Shown here: positions 1 to 9,197 of the stretch, one piece after another
Position numbering within the stretch: position 1 is the first letter of the stretch
How the letters are laid out: the number at the start of each line of letters is the position of its first letter
NCBI GenBank assembly: GCA_902569115.1
Contig: CACFTI010000011.1
Span: 1 to 58,454 of the forward strand
From: an uncultured Verrucomicrobiota bacterium
GTDB taxonomy: Bacteria > Verrucomicrobiota > Verrucomicrobiia > Opitutales > Seribacteraceae
DNA: 58,454 nt
Direction of reading: 5' to 3'
Translations under genes and position numbers: made by a program
The notes under the pieces: model-generated
Seen by the model: only the letters and a program-made list of their open reading frames with translations
What the model was told of the DNA's origin: nothing
Databases searched by the model: none

Positions 1-1884
1 TACAATTCCCAATCCGAATATCTAAAGGGTAGTCGTGTTTATAAAGACGGATTTGTTTATGAGTCAACTAATGACCTTAACGCAGCCAATTGGACAGGAA
101 TGGAAAAATCTGCCGGTGAGTTAGCTGAATTGAATAACCAATTCTACAGGCTACTAATTGATTTAGAGGCAGCGAAAGTCGATGATTTCTCAACAGTCGA
201 CTCAGGTAATCACCTTGTTACTCAATCGACCAGCAGTGGAAACACCTCGTCTACTGACGCTTACAAGGCGGGTGATATCGTGAAGGGAACCGATGGCACT
301 TTCTTCAGATCCATTAAGGATAGATCCGTACCGGGAGCTGTAAACTGGTCAAATTACGACATCACCAACGGATTGACGTCTTCGATCGCTTCTAACGGAT
401 GGGCGGGTAACATTCCGGCAAATATTTTTGAGGGAGGTAGATTGTACGAGTTATCTGATGCTTATAGTGCGAACGAGCATGGTGGGAATGCTGATACGAC
501 ACTTTATTCTTCTGCAAACGGCTGGAGCGATCCCCTCACTTTGGTCGTGGGTCAATCTGGAACAGCTACTGCCGAAAATCATTATTTTCGACCTAAAACC
601 AGCGGCTGGGACCAAATCAATGATTTTTCATCCACTCTATCTTATAACAGTGGTGATGTTGTCCGCGATGGAGGAAGTTTTTGGCAGGCGAATGCAAATC
701 TTGCACCTGGTGCTTTCAACCCTGTAAATTGGACTAATGTAACCTCTGATGTTAATGATCTTGCAGGTGCTGCTAGCGGGACTAATGCAATTGCTCAGAA
801 CCTCTGGGAAAGTATAGATTTTTCTAGCAATAATTCAACCTACTGGAAAGAAATTGCACATGCCAATAATTCGAGTGATTTTGACTCAAATTACTGGCAG
901 GAAATTAAGCCAGAAATGAATCGCTTTGATAAGAGTGGAAGTGGTGTCGCTATCCAAAGTAAAGATTACTCCTTATGGGCTAAAGTAGGAAATGTTGCCT
1001 CAAATAGCGGTGATGCGGTGACGGGTAACAGGGATGCAAATGAAAACGCCATTCCTGACGATGGTAGCTTCTCCTACGACTCATGGACTGGTTCTGCTTC
1101 TATTGGTGATTATATTGAAAAGAATGGGATTATTTACTTAGCAACTGCCAATACAGCTTTAGATCCAGAATCCGTGGGCAGTGAAAATGACTGGAGTATT
1201 ATTGCCGATTCCTCGACCACTACTTTAAGTGTCAGCGAGCAGGCGAACAAATCTCGCTTCACTGATTCAGATTTCTGGACGCAGTTTACAATACCTGATC
1301 CAGATCTAAACTCCGGACACTGGAGGATCCTAAAAGAAAGGGTTATTGAAAGCAGCAAACCGCTGGGTACTGTTGATATGACGGCCAAATTGGTAGATGC
1401 AAACTTTGCGAATTCATTCACCGGGTTAGCCGCCGGATTAGGTAACTTTTTTGTTGGAGAAGGGGAGGGCGCCGTGCGGATTGATTATGATATCAACAAC
1501 GATACCCTGTCGGATGTGATCGACCGAGTAAATTCTTCAGAGGCCAATGTAGAAATGTTTTACGATCCAGTGAGCGGAAGTTTTTCCGTTAGAAATAAGG
1601 ATACTGGAGCCATTGGCATTACGATGCATGAAAGCTCGGATTGGGATACCCTCTCAAGCACAGGTGTCAATGTAGGCACTGGCAACTTTCTTCAACTTAT
1701 TGGACTTGCAGACCCCACAGTAATTGCAGACTCATATAACCAATCTAATCTTTCTTCGTATTCACAAGGTAATTATGTTTCAATCAGTAATGGTTCATTT
1801 ACAACTTACTGGCAGGCTTTAATTGATTCACCAACAGAAGCCCCCTCCTCCTCAAGTGAGCAATGGAGACAGGTCATCCCTGGA
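1..1884 (+). repeat. Degenerate protein-level repeats inside FliD (Y..GD.V ... W pattern)
   Basis: At least five copies are recognisable: about nt 1-93, 262-350, 640-741, 1099-1200 and 1759-1884. Each has an aromatic residue, a Gly-Asp/Asn/Ser turn, a short beta-strand such as DVVRDGGSFWQA, and a closing Trp some 20-30 residues later. The DNA copies have diverged, so this is an old protein repeat rather than a recent tandem duplication. Similar short all-beta modules occur in carbohydrate-binding CBM5/12 domains. Confidence 0.55.
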
Positions 1885-2922
1885 GTTGCTAGAAGTATGA
1901 CTGAAGAAGTTGGCACGAATTCCTCAGTGAGAATCAATGGTGGTGAATTAGTTTTTAGTACTGGCACCGAATTTAGTGGCCAGGACCATGGTTTCGACGG
2001 AATTTCTTTTAATGTGGCACAGGTCTCGATTGGTGGAAGTGCTACATTTTCTGTCGGCAAGGACATAAACCCTGCAAAAGCTGCCATTGATAACTTCATT
2101 AAAGAATTTAACGATACGCAGAAATATATAGAGGGGTTGACAAAGGTTAACCGAGACGGAGACGAAGTCAGTTCCTCAACTTTTACCGGAAACACAGAAA
2201 TTAGCAGCCTCCCGAGTAAACTAAGAAAATTATTTTTTGGGTCTACAATGGCACACTCTGAAAGTGCTCGTACAACAGATGGAAGTAATTTGATAATTAA
2301 TTCCAATGACTCGAGTAATACAGAACTTAACAATATCGCTACGCAACTAAATCTAAGTACAAGTGACGAAGGATACTTAATTAAAGTATTAGACCAAAAC
2401 GGTAGTGGTAATAAGGCATATTTCTCTTGGGACGGAAGCGATTGGCAAAGCACGAAAGCAGCATTCTCAAGTTTAAGGCTCCCTGATATCGGGATGGATT
2501 TCGGAATTGGTTCTGACGAAATCAAAATTGAAAACTCAGCCCTCCTTATCAGTATGCTCGAAGAGGACCCCAAACGGGTACAGGCACTTTTTGCAGAAGA
2601 ACCCCAAGAAGATATTTTTGATGAAAATACACAGTCTAACAGAGATTTCCAGGGATTGTCCTACGATATTAAAGATTTTATAGAAAATTTTCTCTCAGGA
2701 GAGGACGGTACTGGTAGAAAAGGTTCATACCAAACGCATATCGACAGCATTAATTCTCAAAATGACCGAATTGATGACAAAGTGGAGCAACTGACTCGGT
2801 ATCTTGCCTCCCGAGAAGAGCAATTAAGTAATAGCTTTATGAAAATGGAGGAAATGCAATCTAAGATGGACACTCAAATGCAGACACTGCAAAACTCCTT
2901 ACCCAAGAAATCATCCAAATGA
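1..2922 (+). CDS. fliD: FliD-like flagellar cap protein (hook-associated protein 2) with repeat insertions, 5'-partial
   Basis: The reading frame is open to the left edge, so the N-terminus is missing; the first in-window ATG at 100 is internal. The C-terminal third looks like FliD: a domain around nt 1470-1640 resembling the FliD N-terminal/hook_IN type, then a C-terminal part with a long helical, coiled-coil-prone tail (nt 2640-2922), as expected for the region that packs into the filament tip. FliD caps the flagellum and helps flagellin fold into the filament. Most FliD proteins have 450-660 residues; this one exceeds 970. The extra mass is several modules of the type Y-x-x-G-D-x-V ... W, resembling chitin-binding-like (CBM5/12-type) repeats. 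The neighbours fliS and a FlgN/FliT-like chaperone support the flagellar role. The family call is good; the function of the repeats is inference. Confidence 0.8.
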   Translation, partial: YNSQSEYLKGSRVYKDGFVYESTNDLNAANWTGMEKSAGELAELNNQFYRLLIDLEAAKVDDFSTVDSGNHLVTQSTSSGNTSSTDAYKAGDIVKGTDGTFFRSIKDRSVPGAVNWSNYDITNGLTSSIASNGWAGNIPANIFEGGRLYELSDAYSANEHGGNADTTLYSSANGWSDPLTLVVGQSGTATAENHYFRPKTSGWDQINDFSSTLSYNSGDVVRDGGSFWQANANLAPGAFNPVNWTNVTSDVNDLAGAASGTNAIAQNLWESIDFSSNNSTYWKEIAHANNSSDFDSNYWQEIKPEMNRFDKSGSGVAIQSKDYSLWAKVGNVASNSGDAVTGNRDANENAIPDDGSFSYDSWTGSASIGDYIEKNGIIYLATANTALDPESVGSENDWSIIADSSTTTLSVSEQANKSRFTDSDFWTQFTIPDPDLNSGHWRILKERVIESSKPLGTVDMTAKLVDANFANSFTGLAAGLGNFFVGEGEGAVRIDYDINNDTLSDVIDRVNSSEANVEMFYDPVSGSFSVRNKDTGAIGITMHESSDWDTLSSTGVNVGTGNFLQLIGLADPTVIADSYNQSNLSSYSQGNYVSISNGSFTTYWQALIDSPTEAPSSSSEQWRQVIPGVARSMTEEVGTNSSVRINGGELVFSTGTEFSGQDHGFDGISFNVAQVSIGGSATFSVGKDINPAKAAIDNFIKEFNDTQKYIEGLTKVNRDGDEVSSSTFTGNTEISSLPSKLRKLFFGSTMAHSESARTTDGSNLIINSNDSSNTELNNIATQLNLSTSDEGYLIKVLDQNGSGNKAYFSWDGSDWQSTKAAFSSLRLPDIGMDFGIGSDEIKIENSALLISMLEEDPKRVQALFAEEPQEDIFDENTQSNRDFQGLSYDIKDFIENFLSGEDGTGRKGSYQTHIDSINSQNDRIDDKVEQLTRYLASREEQLSNSFMKMEEMQSKMDTQMQTLQNSLPKKSSK

Positions 2923-3578
2923 AAACTTCTCGCGTCATCTTTTTCTGGTTCCTCTGTTCGTTTATTACCTTTTCTGGTTGCAGGAAATTTAAACAAGAAA
3001 AGATTGTGGCGAACGCTGAACCTTACCGAGTTACTAACTTATATCCTATTGAAAGACTGCCTTCATATTTCAATAGGGTGGTTGTTTTGCCGGTTTACAC
3101 CAGAGACGAAGACTCGCCACTGCTTGCTTTTGCAGATGATATTTTCAGGCAAGAAATCATACAACAAAAGATTTTTGAAACGATTCACTTATCTCCAAAC
3201 CAAATGCAGTCAATATTTGGCAAAACAAGAGTATCTTCCGTAGACCCCTTACCCAATAACTTTCTTAGTCGCCTGGAACTTGAATCACAGGCAAATGGTG
3301 TTCTCTTTATTGAAGTTCTTTCATACCGACCATATCGTCCGATTAGCTTGAGTGTACGTGCTAAATTAGTAGATATTAAGACTGGTGAATTGAATTGGGC
3401 AGTAGATGAAATGATCGATGCTGGACATGCTTCCGTTCAGGTTGCGGCTCAACAGTTCCAATCCAAATCACAAGTAAGAGCTTTATCAGATAAAACGCAA
3501 GGCAGCACAATCCAATCCCCGCGTGTTTTTACCAAATTTGCGGCATCAATGATATTCGAAACATTGCCAAATCGATAA
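2919..3578 (+). CDS. Putative lipoprotein in flagellar operon, unknown function
   Basis: The start overlaps the fliD stop (ATGA), so translation is probably coupled. The N-terminus is a typical lipoprotein signal: Lys-Thr-Ser-Arg, a hydrophobic stretch, and a lipobox-like FSGC with the Cys near residue 21. The rest (219 residues) reads like a periplasmic alpha/beta protein. Segments such as VVVLPVYTRDED and the later GVLFIEVLSYRPYRP recall the CsgG/GNA1162 group of outer-membrane lipoproteins, but the likeness is too weak for a family name. It could be a verrucomicrobial accessory of the flagellar envelope parts. A lipoprotein is likely; the function is unknown. Confidence 0.7.
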   Translation: MKTSRVIFFWFLCSFITFSGCRKFKQEKIVANAEPYRVTNLYPIERLPSYFNRVVVLPVYTRDEDSPLLAFADDIFRQEIIQQKIFETIHLSPNQMQSIFGKTRVSSVDPLPNNFLSRLELESQANGVLFIEVLSYRPYRPISLSVRAKLVDIKTGELNWAVDEMIDAGHASVQVAAQQFQSKSQVRALSDKTQGSTIQSPRVFTKFAASMIFETLPNR

Positions 3579-3618
3579 TTTGTTTGCATTTTAAATCTTA
3601 TACATCAATTATAATAAA

Positions 3619-3903
3619 ATGGAACCGATTAACCCAAATGCAACAAACCCTGTTGTCAGTTCTGGAATTGCTTCATCGCAGTCGGCACCCACTGGTGGTA
3701 AAGAAAGTCTTAAGCAAAACATTTCAAACCCGGATAAAACTCCTGAGTTTACAGACCTAAGTACTCGAGTTGCTAACTCAGTTAGTGATGTCAGACACGA
3801 TGTAGTTACCAATGCTAAAAAGCTGATTAACGACCCAGAATGGTTAAATGACGCTAATTTAGAAAAGTTGTCCGGTAGAATCCTTGATCTAGAAGACTTT
3901 TAA
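3619..3903 (+). CDS. Small FlgM-sized protein in flagellar operon, function unproven
   Basis: This 94-residue hydrophilic protein lies between the lipoprotein and fliS. The N-terminal half is rich in Ser, Asn, Pro and Gly and probably disordered. The C-terminal half (from about residue 50) is predicted helical, with the pattern VSDVRHDVVTNAKKLI followed by a short acidic helix. Anti-sigma-28 factor FlgM has about this size and layout (disordered N-terminus, helical C-terminus with a V-R-x-x-x-V-x-x-A-K core), and FlgM genes often lie in late flagellar operons. This is a structural analogy only; no convincing signature is present. Confidence 0.5.
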   Translation: MEPINPNATNPVVSSGIASSQSAPTGGKESLKQNISNPDKTPEFTDLSTRVANSVSDVRHDVVTNAKKLINDPEWLNDANLEKLSGRILDLEDF

Positions 3904-3913
3904 ACCAGTTTTT

Positions 3914-4366
3914 ATGCAATACGATAAAATTGCAAAATCCTACAAGGCTCAGTCTGTTCAAACAGCAAGCCCGGGAAAGCTCGTATTAATGCTCTTTGAC
4001 GGGTACTTAAGATTCACCGCTTCAGCCAAAAAGTCTTTTGAGATCGAAGATTTTACCAAGAAAAACGAGGGTATTAACAACAACCTTATCAGGGCTCAGA
4101 ATATTGTTACAGAACTGCAATCATCTCTGGATATGTCGGTTCCCGGTGATTTACCAGGTACACTCTATCGTCTCTATGACTATGTCTTGCATAACTTACA
4201 GCAGTCTAATCTCAAAAAAGATCCAAAGCCAATTGATGATGCAGATAAGGTAATCTCAGAATTAAGGGAAGCTTGGGCAGAGATGCTAACGCAAAACCCA
4301 GAAAACCCTCAGCAACAACTACCTTCAACCGGTTCCGAACCCGGTTCATTTTCTCTTCGTGCGTGA
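3914..4366 (+). CDS. fliS: Flagellar export chaperone FliS
   Basis: The 150-residue product matches FliS, the cytosolic chaperone that binds the C-terminal end of flagellin and keeps it unfolded for export. The start contains the family pattern Y-x-x-x-x-V-x-T-A-S-P-x-K-L-V-L-M-L-F-D-G (residues about 9-30), followed by the helical bundle with NLIRAQNIVTEL and a later LYRLYDYV segment. A Pro/Gln/Ser-rich tail of about 25 residues follows the conserved fold. The gene starts 10 bases after the small upstream ORF and is followed 12 bases later by another chaperone-like gene, so it is probably part of the fliD operon. Confidence 0.92.
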   Translation: MQYDKIAKSYKAQSVQTASPGKLVLMLFDGYLRFTASAKKSFEIEDFTKKNEGINNNLIRAQNIVTELQSSLDMSVPGDLPGTLYRLYDYVLHNLQQSNLKKDPKPIDDADKVISELREAWAEMLTQNPENPQQQLPSTGSEPGSFSLRA

Positions 4367-4378
4367 CACAGCTTCTCT

Positions 4379-4759
4379 ATGAGTGCTGAAATGTCTCGTT
4401 TTATCGAGGTCTTAGGATCCTATGAACATCTTCTTCATGCCGAAACACAGGCAATAGCCTCTAAGAATATTGATTTGGTCGAAGAAATATTGATCAAAAA
4501 AGATGAATGCATGGAAGATATGCTAAATTGTAAAAAACAACTTAAAACTGATCCACGGGAAATAAGCTCAATTGATGTTCTTATTGAAAAAGTAATTGAA
4601 CTACAGCAGCGAAACTTTTCCACTTTCAGCCTCCTTGTTAAAGATCAGAAAGTGAAAAGATCCGGTAAACCAAAAGAGGAAGCCTCCCAAAAGCTTAAGA
4701 TGATGCGTCTAACCTATTCCAGTTCTGATCAATCAAGAATTTCGAGCCTTTGGGATTAA
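4379..4759 (+). CDS. FlgN/FliT-like flagellar chaperone (putative)
   Basis: This 126-residue, all-helical protein directly follows fliS. It has the heptad-like charged and hydrophobic pattern of FlgN/FliT chaperones, including a middle segment KKDECMEDMLNCKKQL typical of the region where such proteins carry 'K-x-x-L/M' motifs. FlgN escorts the hook-filament junction proteins FlgK/FlgL and FliT escorts FliD. With FliD and FliS upstream, either role fits. The sequence is too divergent to choose. This is the last gene of the flagellar block, with 71 bases before leuC. Confidence 0.6.
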   Translation: MSAEMSRFIEVLGSYEHLLHAETQAIASKNIDLVEEILIKKDECMEDMLNCKKQLKTDPREISSIDVLIEKVIELQQRNFSTFSLLVKDQKVKRSGKPKEEASQKLKMMRLTYSSSDQSRISSLWD

Positions 4760-4830
4760 TTTATTTAATTTCAGTTAAATTATCGCCATTGCTCTTGCGA
4801 ACTAAGGGTTTATTTTGCTAAGGGTACTAG

Positions 4831-6240
4831 ATGTCGAAACATAATCTTTTTCAGAAGGTTTGGAAGTCTCATGAAGTTGGTACCCTAGAGAATGGACAGA
4901 CTCAGCTTTTGGTCGGAAGGCACCTAATTCATGAGGTTACCAGCCCTCAGGCTTTTGGAATGTTACGAGAGAAGAATCTGGCTGTGCGTTACCCGGAAAG
5001 AACTTTTGCTACAGTCGATCATATTGTTCCTACAGACGAAGCAAGTGAGCCTTACTCAGACCCGTTGGCTGATGCTATGATCAAGGAGTTGCGCAAGAAT
5101 TGCGATGAGACCGGGGTTACTTTCTTTGATGTAAGTTCAGGAAAACAGGGCATCGTACATGTTGTGGGCCCCGAGCAAGGCTTAACTCAACCAGGGATGA
5201 CGATTGCCTGTGGCGACTCCCATACCTCAACCCATGGCGCTTTTGGTGCGATTGCATTTGGGGTAGGGACAAGTCAAGTTCGTGACCTGCTTGCAACTCA
5301 AACTCTTGCACTCTCGCCCCTTAAAGTTAGGAGGATTGAAGTAAACGGAAAACTTTCCCCCGGGGTATATGCTAAAGATGTAATCCTACATATTATTCGA
5401 AAACTTGGAGTAAATGGAGGTACCGGTTTTGCTTATGAATATGCGGGCGAAGTATTTGATAATTTCTCCATGGAAGAACGGATGACAGCATGCAATATGT
5501 CGATCGAAGGCGGTGCAAGGGTAGGGTATGTCAATCCGGATCAAAAGACATTTGAGTATCTGAAAGGCAGACCATACTCACCCAATGAGAGTGAATGGGA
5601 TTCTGCTGTGGAAAACTGGAAATCAATGGCATCCGATCCGGGTTGTGTTTATGACGATGTTGTCTATTTCGAAGCCTCAGAAATTTCACCTACTGTGACC
5701 TGGGGAATAAACCCCGCTCAAGCTATTTCTGTGGAAGAAAACATTCCTGAACCAGAACATCTAACCGGATCCGAGGCAACTAGCACTATTGAAGCGTTGG
5801 AGTACATGAAGCTCGATGCAGGTGCACCAATCAAGGGCACTCCTGTAGATGTAGCTTTTATTGGTTCATGTACAAACGGAAGACTTTCCGATTTGGAAGA
5901 AGTAGCCACTAGACTTAATGGCAAAAAAGTTAAGGAAGGAGTAAAAGCTATCGTGGTTCCCGGTTCCCAGATTGTCAGCCAGATGGCTGAAGAAAAAGGC
6001 TTGGATCAAATTTTTAAAGATGCAGGTTTTGAATGGAGAAATGCTGGGTGCTCAATGTGCTTGGCAATGAATCCAGATAAATTAATTGGTGATCAACTTT
6101 GTGCCAGTTCAAGCAATCGTAACTTTAAAGGGCGACAAGGCAGCCCCACAGGTAGAACTATGCTTATGAGTCCTTTAATGGTAGCCGCTGCCGCTTTAAA
6201 AGGAGAAATAGCTGATAGTCGAGAAATCTTCCCCTCCTAA
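4831..6240 (+). CDS. leuC: 3-isopropylmalate dehydratase large subunit
   Basis: LeuC (469 residues) with LeuD isomerises 2-isopropylmalate to 3-isopropylmalate in leucine synthesis. It is an aconitase-type enzyme with a [4Fe-4S] cluster. The three cluster cysteines are visible at residues 347 (in GSCTNGR), 407 and 410 (in AGCSMC). The N-terminal VDHIVPT and the [13 protein letters not shown] segment are standard for the family. Length is normal. leuD follows after 10 bases, so the two subunits are co-expressed. No obvious T-box or leader peptide is seen in the 71 bases upstream. Confidence 0.98.
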   Translation: MSKHNLFQKVWKSHEVGTLENGQTQLLVGRHLIHEVTSPQAFGMLREKNLAVRYPERTFATVDHIVPTDEASEPYSDPLADAMIKELRKNCDETGVTFFDVSSGKQGIVHVVGPEQGLTQPGMTIACGDSHTSTHGAFGAIAFGVGTSQVRDLLATQTLALSPLKVRRIEVNGKLSPGVYAKDVILHIIRKLGVNGGTGFAYEYAGEVFDNFSMEERMTACNMSIEGGARVGYVNPDQKTFEYLKGRPYSPNESEWDSAVENWKSMASDPGCVYDDVVYFEASEISPTVTWGINPAQAISVEENIPEPEHLTGSEATSTIEALEYMKLDAGAPIKGTPVDVAFIGSCTNGRLSDLEEVATRLNGKKVKEGVKAIVVPGSQIVSQMAEEKGLDQIFKDAGFEWRNAGCSMCLAMNPDKLIGDQLCASSSNRNFKGRQGSPTGRTMLMSPLMVAAAALKGEIADSREIFPS

Positions 6241-6250
6241 TCTATACATT

Positions 6251-6847
6251 ATGGCTCTTGAGAAAATTACAAGTGTATCAGGTCAAGGCGTTTATGTCCC
6301 TGGCGATGATATCGATACCGACAGAATAATTCCTGCTCGCTTTATGAAATGCGTCACATTCGACGGATTAGGCAAGTATTTATTTTATGATGTGAGGTAT
6401 GACAGCGATAATAATCTCACTCAGCATGCTCTGAATGACCCACGATTCTCGAAGGCATCAATCATGCTTTCCGGAATGAATTTTGGATGTGGAAGTAGCA
6501 GGGAGCATGCACCCCAATCATTACACAGGGCGGGTTATCGTGCGGTAATCGCGGGTAACTTTGCAGAGATTTTCTTTGGTAATGCTATCAACCTTGGCAT
6601 ACCTTGCGTTGCCCTTCAGCAGTCAGAAAGAAATAGCCTGGCAGAAATCATCGAATCCACACCCGATACTGAGATAAAAATCGATCTCGTTCAGCGAGAA
6701 ATCATAGCAAATGATACACGATTTACTTTTGAAATCCGTGAAGGAGCTAGAGAATCGTTATTAAATGGTAAGTGGGACCCAATCGATGAATTATTGAGTA
6801 AAGCCGAGGATATCCAAAAAGTTGCTTCTTCACTTTCCTATAGTTAA
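6251..6847 (+). CDS. leuD: 3-isopropylmalate dehydratase small subunit
   Basis: LeuD (198 residues) supplies the swivelling domain that completes the isopropylmalate isomerase active site. The typical motifs are present: DDIDTDRIIPARFMK near residue 18 and the NFGCGSSREHAP loop near residue 77, followed by AGYRAVIAGNFAEIFF. Length matches bacterial LeuD. It is the second gene of a leuCD pair. Confidence 0.97.
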   Translation: MALEKITSVSGQGVYVPGDDIDTDRIIPARFMKCVTFDGLGKYLFYDVRYDSDNNLTQHALNDPRFSKASIMLSGMNFGCGSSREHAPQSLHRAGYRAVIAGNFAEIFFGNAINLGIPCVALQQSERNSLAEIIESTPDTEIKIDLVQREIIANDTRFTFEIREGARESLLNGKWDPIDELLSKAEDIQKVASSLSYS

Positions 6848-6867
6848 TTTTGTAATAGAGTTTGCTA

Positions 6868-7812
6868 GTGAAACTTAAACTCATCATTACTGCTTCTCTA
6901 CTTTCGTTATTATTGGGATGCTCAGATTTTTCGGAGCATGATAGCAAGTCACTTAAACCAAGTGAGTTCATTGACTCTATCAACCAAGCTGAATTGCCCT
7001 GTGAAATAGTTAAAAATGAGACTCATCCAAATTTACTAAAACCATTAGCAAGTAAATCGCCTGTAGCTGTTTATCTAGGAGAAAATTTCTCTTTTGCTTT
7101 GTATAATAGTAAAAATATAAACCTTGCTGAGCTAGATGACCAAAACCGCACTCTAGAATTTGCACAAAATCATAATCTTACTTTGTGCGGAACTGGTCCG
7201 AACGGGGAACCTTACATTAAGGCTCTAGAAAACCTGAAGCCCGCCATGAGCTTTGATCAACTGGGTTTGTTTATATACCCAATGGGGTTTTGTATGCTCA
7301 TCTCTATTTTTGTTTCTTGTGAACGATTATACTCATTACGCAGCGGTCTAACTTTTCCTCTAAAGGTAGCCAAGGCACTAAGGAGTGGCGAATTTCCAAA
7401 CAAAAAATGGAATCAAAGATCTGCGGCTGAAAGAATAGTCTGGGTCGCCACCCGTGAAAAGCCATCTATCGATACGCTACGCAGTTATTCAAGACTTGAA
7501 GTTGCTGCCATGGAAAGAGGTTTTTTTCTACTAGAAGTAGTAGTTTCTGCTGCGCCACTGCTTGGTTTACTGGGCACGGTGACCGGCTTAGTACAAGTTT
7601 TCTCACAGATCCCATCGGGTGGTGGAGCAGGGGACACTACAGTATTTTCAGAAGGAATTGCTTTGGCTCTTCTTACCACAATAGTTGGACTAGCAATCGC
7701 AATCCCAACACTAATTAGTCATTCATATTTAGTAAGGTTGGTAGAAAAAAGAGCTTCATCTATCGACTGGTTAACGGAAAGATTAGTGGATTCAATCTAT
7801 CCCAATAAGTAA
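6868..7812 (+). CDS. exbB: ExbB/TolQ/MotA-type proton channel with lipoprotein-like N-terminal domain
   Basis: The C-terminal half is a standard ExbB core: a first membrane helix near residues 130-152 (FIYPMGFCMLISIFV), then VVVSAAPLLGLLGTVTGLVQ and a third helix TTIVGLAIAIPTLI. ExbB and ExbD form the motor that uses proton motive force to energise TonB. Unusually, about 125 residues precede the first channel helix and begin with a lipoprotein-like signal (SLLLGC, Cys near residue 18), so the protein has an exported head. I chose the GTG at 6868 because it gives a clean signal peptide; a TTG at 6862 would add two residues. exbD follows 24 bases later. The leuD stop lies 20 bases upstream, so it may be co-transcribed with leuCD. 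Confidence 0.85.
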   Translation: MKLKLIITASLLSLLLGCSDFSEHDSKSLKPSEFIDSINQAELPCEIVKNETHPNLLKPLASKSPVAVYLGENFSFALYNSKNINLAELDDQNRTLEFAQNHNLTLCGTGPNGEPYIKALENLKPAMSFDQLGLFIYPMGFCMLISIFVSCERLYSLRSGLTFPLKVAKALRSGEFPNKKWNQRSAAERIVWVATREKPSIDTLRSYSRLEVAAMERGFFLLEVVVSAAPLLGLLGTVTGLVQVFSQIPSGGGAGDTTVFSEGIALALLTTIVGLAIAIPTLISHSYLVRLVEKRASSIDWLTERLVDSIYPNK

Positions 7813-7836
7813 GTTTTCGACGCAAAGAATTCCATC

Positions 7837-8235
7837 ATGAAAGAAACGATAAAAAAGTATCGTAGAAAGCCAAGAATTGATGTGGTTCCCTTAATAGATG
7901 TTCTGATGGTGCTCATTATCTTTTTTCTGGTAACGATGCAATTTCAGGACTTACGAGCCATAAATGTTAAACTTCCTAAAATCGAAAGTGCTGGTTCAAA
8001 TTTAGTTCGAAATGAATTAGTTATTTCAATTAAAGAAAAAGGAGAGACTTTTGTGAATGGTAATCAAACGGATCGAGACGATCTGGAGAAGTTACTCAAA
8101 ACCAGTTCGAGATTGAAAAAGAAACCTATGGTGCTGGTAGTGGCAGACGAAAATGTGCCACTAAAATTTGTTACTGAAGTCGTTGATCTTTGCAGACTTA
8201 ATGAACTAGTCGATTTTCGCCTGCAAGCGAGGTGA
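7837..8235 (+). CDS. exbD: ExbD/TolR-family biopolymer transport protein
   Basis: This 132-residue protein has the ExbD layout: a short basic N-terminus (KYRRKPRID), a single membrane helix at about residues 15-35 with the key Asp of the VVPLIDVLMVLIIFFLVT motif, and a periplasmic domain ending in PLKFVTEVVDLCR. The membrane Asp is the residue thought to carry protons in the ExbBD motor. It follows the unusual exbB. No tonB is adjacent; a probable TonB-dependent receptor lies far away at the right edge of the window. Confidence 0.93.
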   Translation: MKETIKKYRRKPRIDVVPLIDVLMVLIIFFLVTMQFQDLRAINVKLPKIESAGSNLVRNELVISIKEKGETFVNGNQTDRDDLEKLLKTSSRLKKKPMVLVVADENVPLKFVTEVVDLCRLNELVDFRLQAR

Positions 8236-8250
8236 AACACTTAAATCCAT

Positions 8251-8268
8251 CGGGTAAATTATTACCCG
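8251..8268. terminator. Short hairpin between convergent exbD and GT11 gene
   Basis: A perfect 7-bp inverted repeat, CGGGTAA and TTACCCG, surrounds a 4-base loop. It lies 16 bases after the exbD stop and overlaps the stop of the facing gene. A hairpin here could end transcription from either side, but there is no clear T-run, so the terminator role is tentative. Confidence 0.4.
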
Positions 8269-9191
8269 GGAATATTTGATATTCCGCTAACCTGGAACGA
8301 ATTTTGGTTAAACTCTTCTTCGGTGTTATAGATATGTAAAAGTGGTTTTTCCCCGTAGAACGAAGCCCATTGAGTAAATGTACTAGGTGGACCAAATATC
8401 AGATCGCACATTGATAATGCATATAAATCTTCAATGGGTGAATTATGGCTAATAGTAATATCGAATTTATTAAAAATCTCCTCATCTAAAGTTACATTAG
8501 AGCAAATTAAGAAAGAAAGTTTATTATCTGGAAATAAATCTAAGATCTTTTCCATTATGGTAATGTAATCACAAACTGGGTAGTCATACATACCTCCTTT
8601 CCAATTAGAATAATCGCCCTTTCTAATATGAACACCAACAACCAAAAACTTATCTTTTTCTCTCAGGGGAAAGGATTTCTCAACTTGGATCCTAACTTTT
8701 TCGATGGGCTTGAAGAAATCACGAATCTTGCTCCCATGCTTAACTGTAAGAATAGGTTCTCGAAATTTCCATCCACTCACAAAAAGAGTTTTTCTTGTGA
8801 ACCAATGATCGTCAGGAATTATTTCGGATAAAGATCTAGTTCCATCAAAATTACGATCTGACAATATCGGAAAAACACTAGCAAGAAGATTGTTTTTTAA
8901 TACAATCTTAGAGAACAGATTAATGCATTGATACTGGAATCTGATCGAGTTTAAGATTTTTATTATTGGCAGGGAAAATTTAATTAAGACTCCCAACTCA
9001 TGTGGAGGATATGCAGAGCCACAGGTTAATTTAGTGGACTCAAATAGGTTTGCGTAACTTTGAAATGTAAAATTTGTAATCTTCAGTTTTTTTTCTTCTG
9101 CCCAGGCAATAATATTGGCATAAAGAATTATTCGATTAGCAAGCCTGCCACAACGCTTTACAATATAGACTTTCCCAGTTGTGCCAGTCAT
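8262..9191 (-). CDS. GT11-like (alpha-1,2-fucosyltransferase superfamily) glycosyltransferase
   Basis: The 309-residue product starts with a strand and glycine loop, VYIVKRCGRLANRIILYANIIAWAE, which corresponds to the 'GRLGNQLFQYAAARALA' N-terminus of GT11 enzymes. The donor-binding motif HIRKGDY (H-x-R-x-G-D-Y) occurs in the middle. Late DLIFGPPSTFTQWASFYG matches the family pattern near the C-terminus. Such enzymes transfer fucose or similar 6-deoxyhexoses from GDP-sugars. The exact donor cannot be read from the sequence. It is the left boundary of the surface-glycan locus and ends convergent to exbD. Confidence 0.78.
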   Translation of the reverse strand: MTGTTGKVYIVKRCGRLANRIILYANIIAWAEEKKLKITNFTFQSYANLFESTKLTCGSAYPPHELGVLIKFSLPIIKILNSIRFQYQCINLFSKIVLKNNLLASVFPILSDRNFDGTRSLSEIIPDDHWFTRKTLFVSGWKFREPILTVKHGSKIRDFFKPIEKVRIQVEKSFPLREKDKFLVVGVHIRKGDYSNWKGGMYDYPVCDYITIMEKILDLFPDNKLSFLICSNVTLDEEIFNKFDITISHNSPIEDLYALSMCDLIFGPPSTFTQWASFYGEKPLLHIYNTEEEFNQNSFQVSGISNIPG

Positions 9192-9197
9192 GAAAAG

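Noticed and set aside
1806-2573. 255-residue reverse-strand ORF inside fliD
   Set aside because: It is a shadow of the FliD reading frame, with no family signature and a Ser/Leu-rich random composition.
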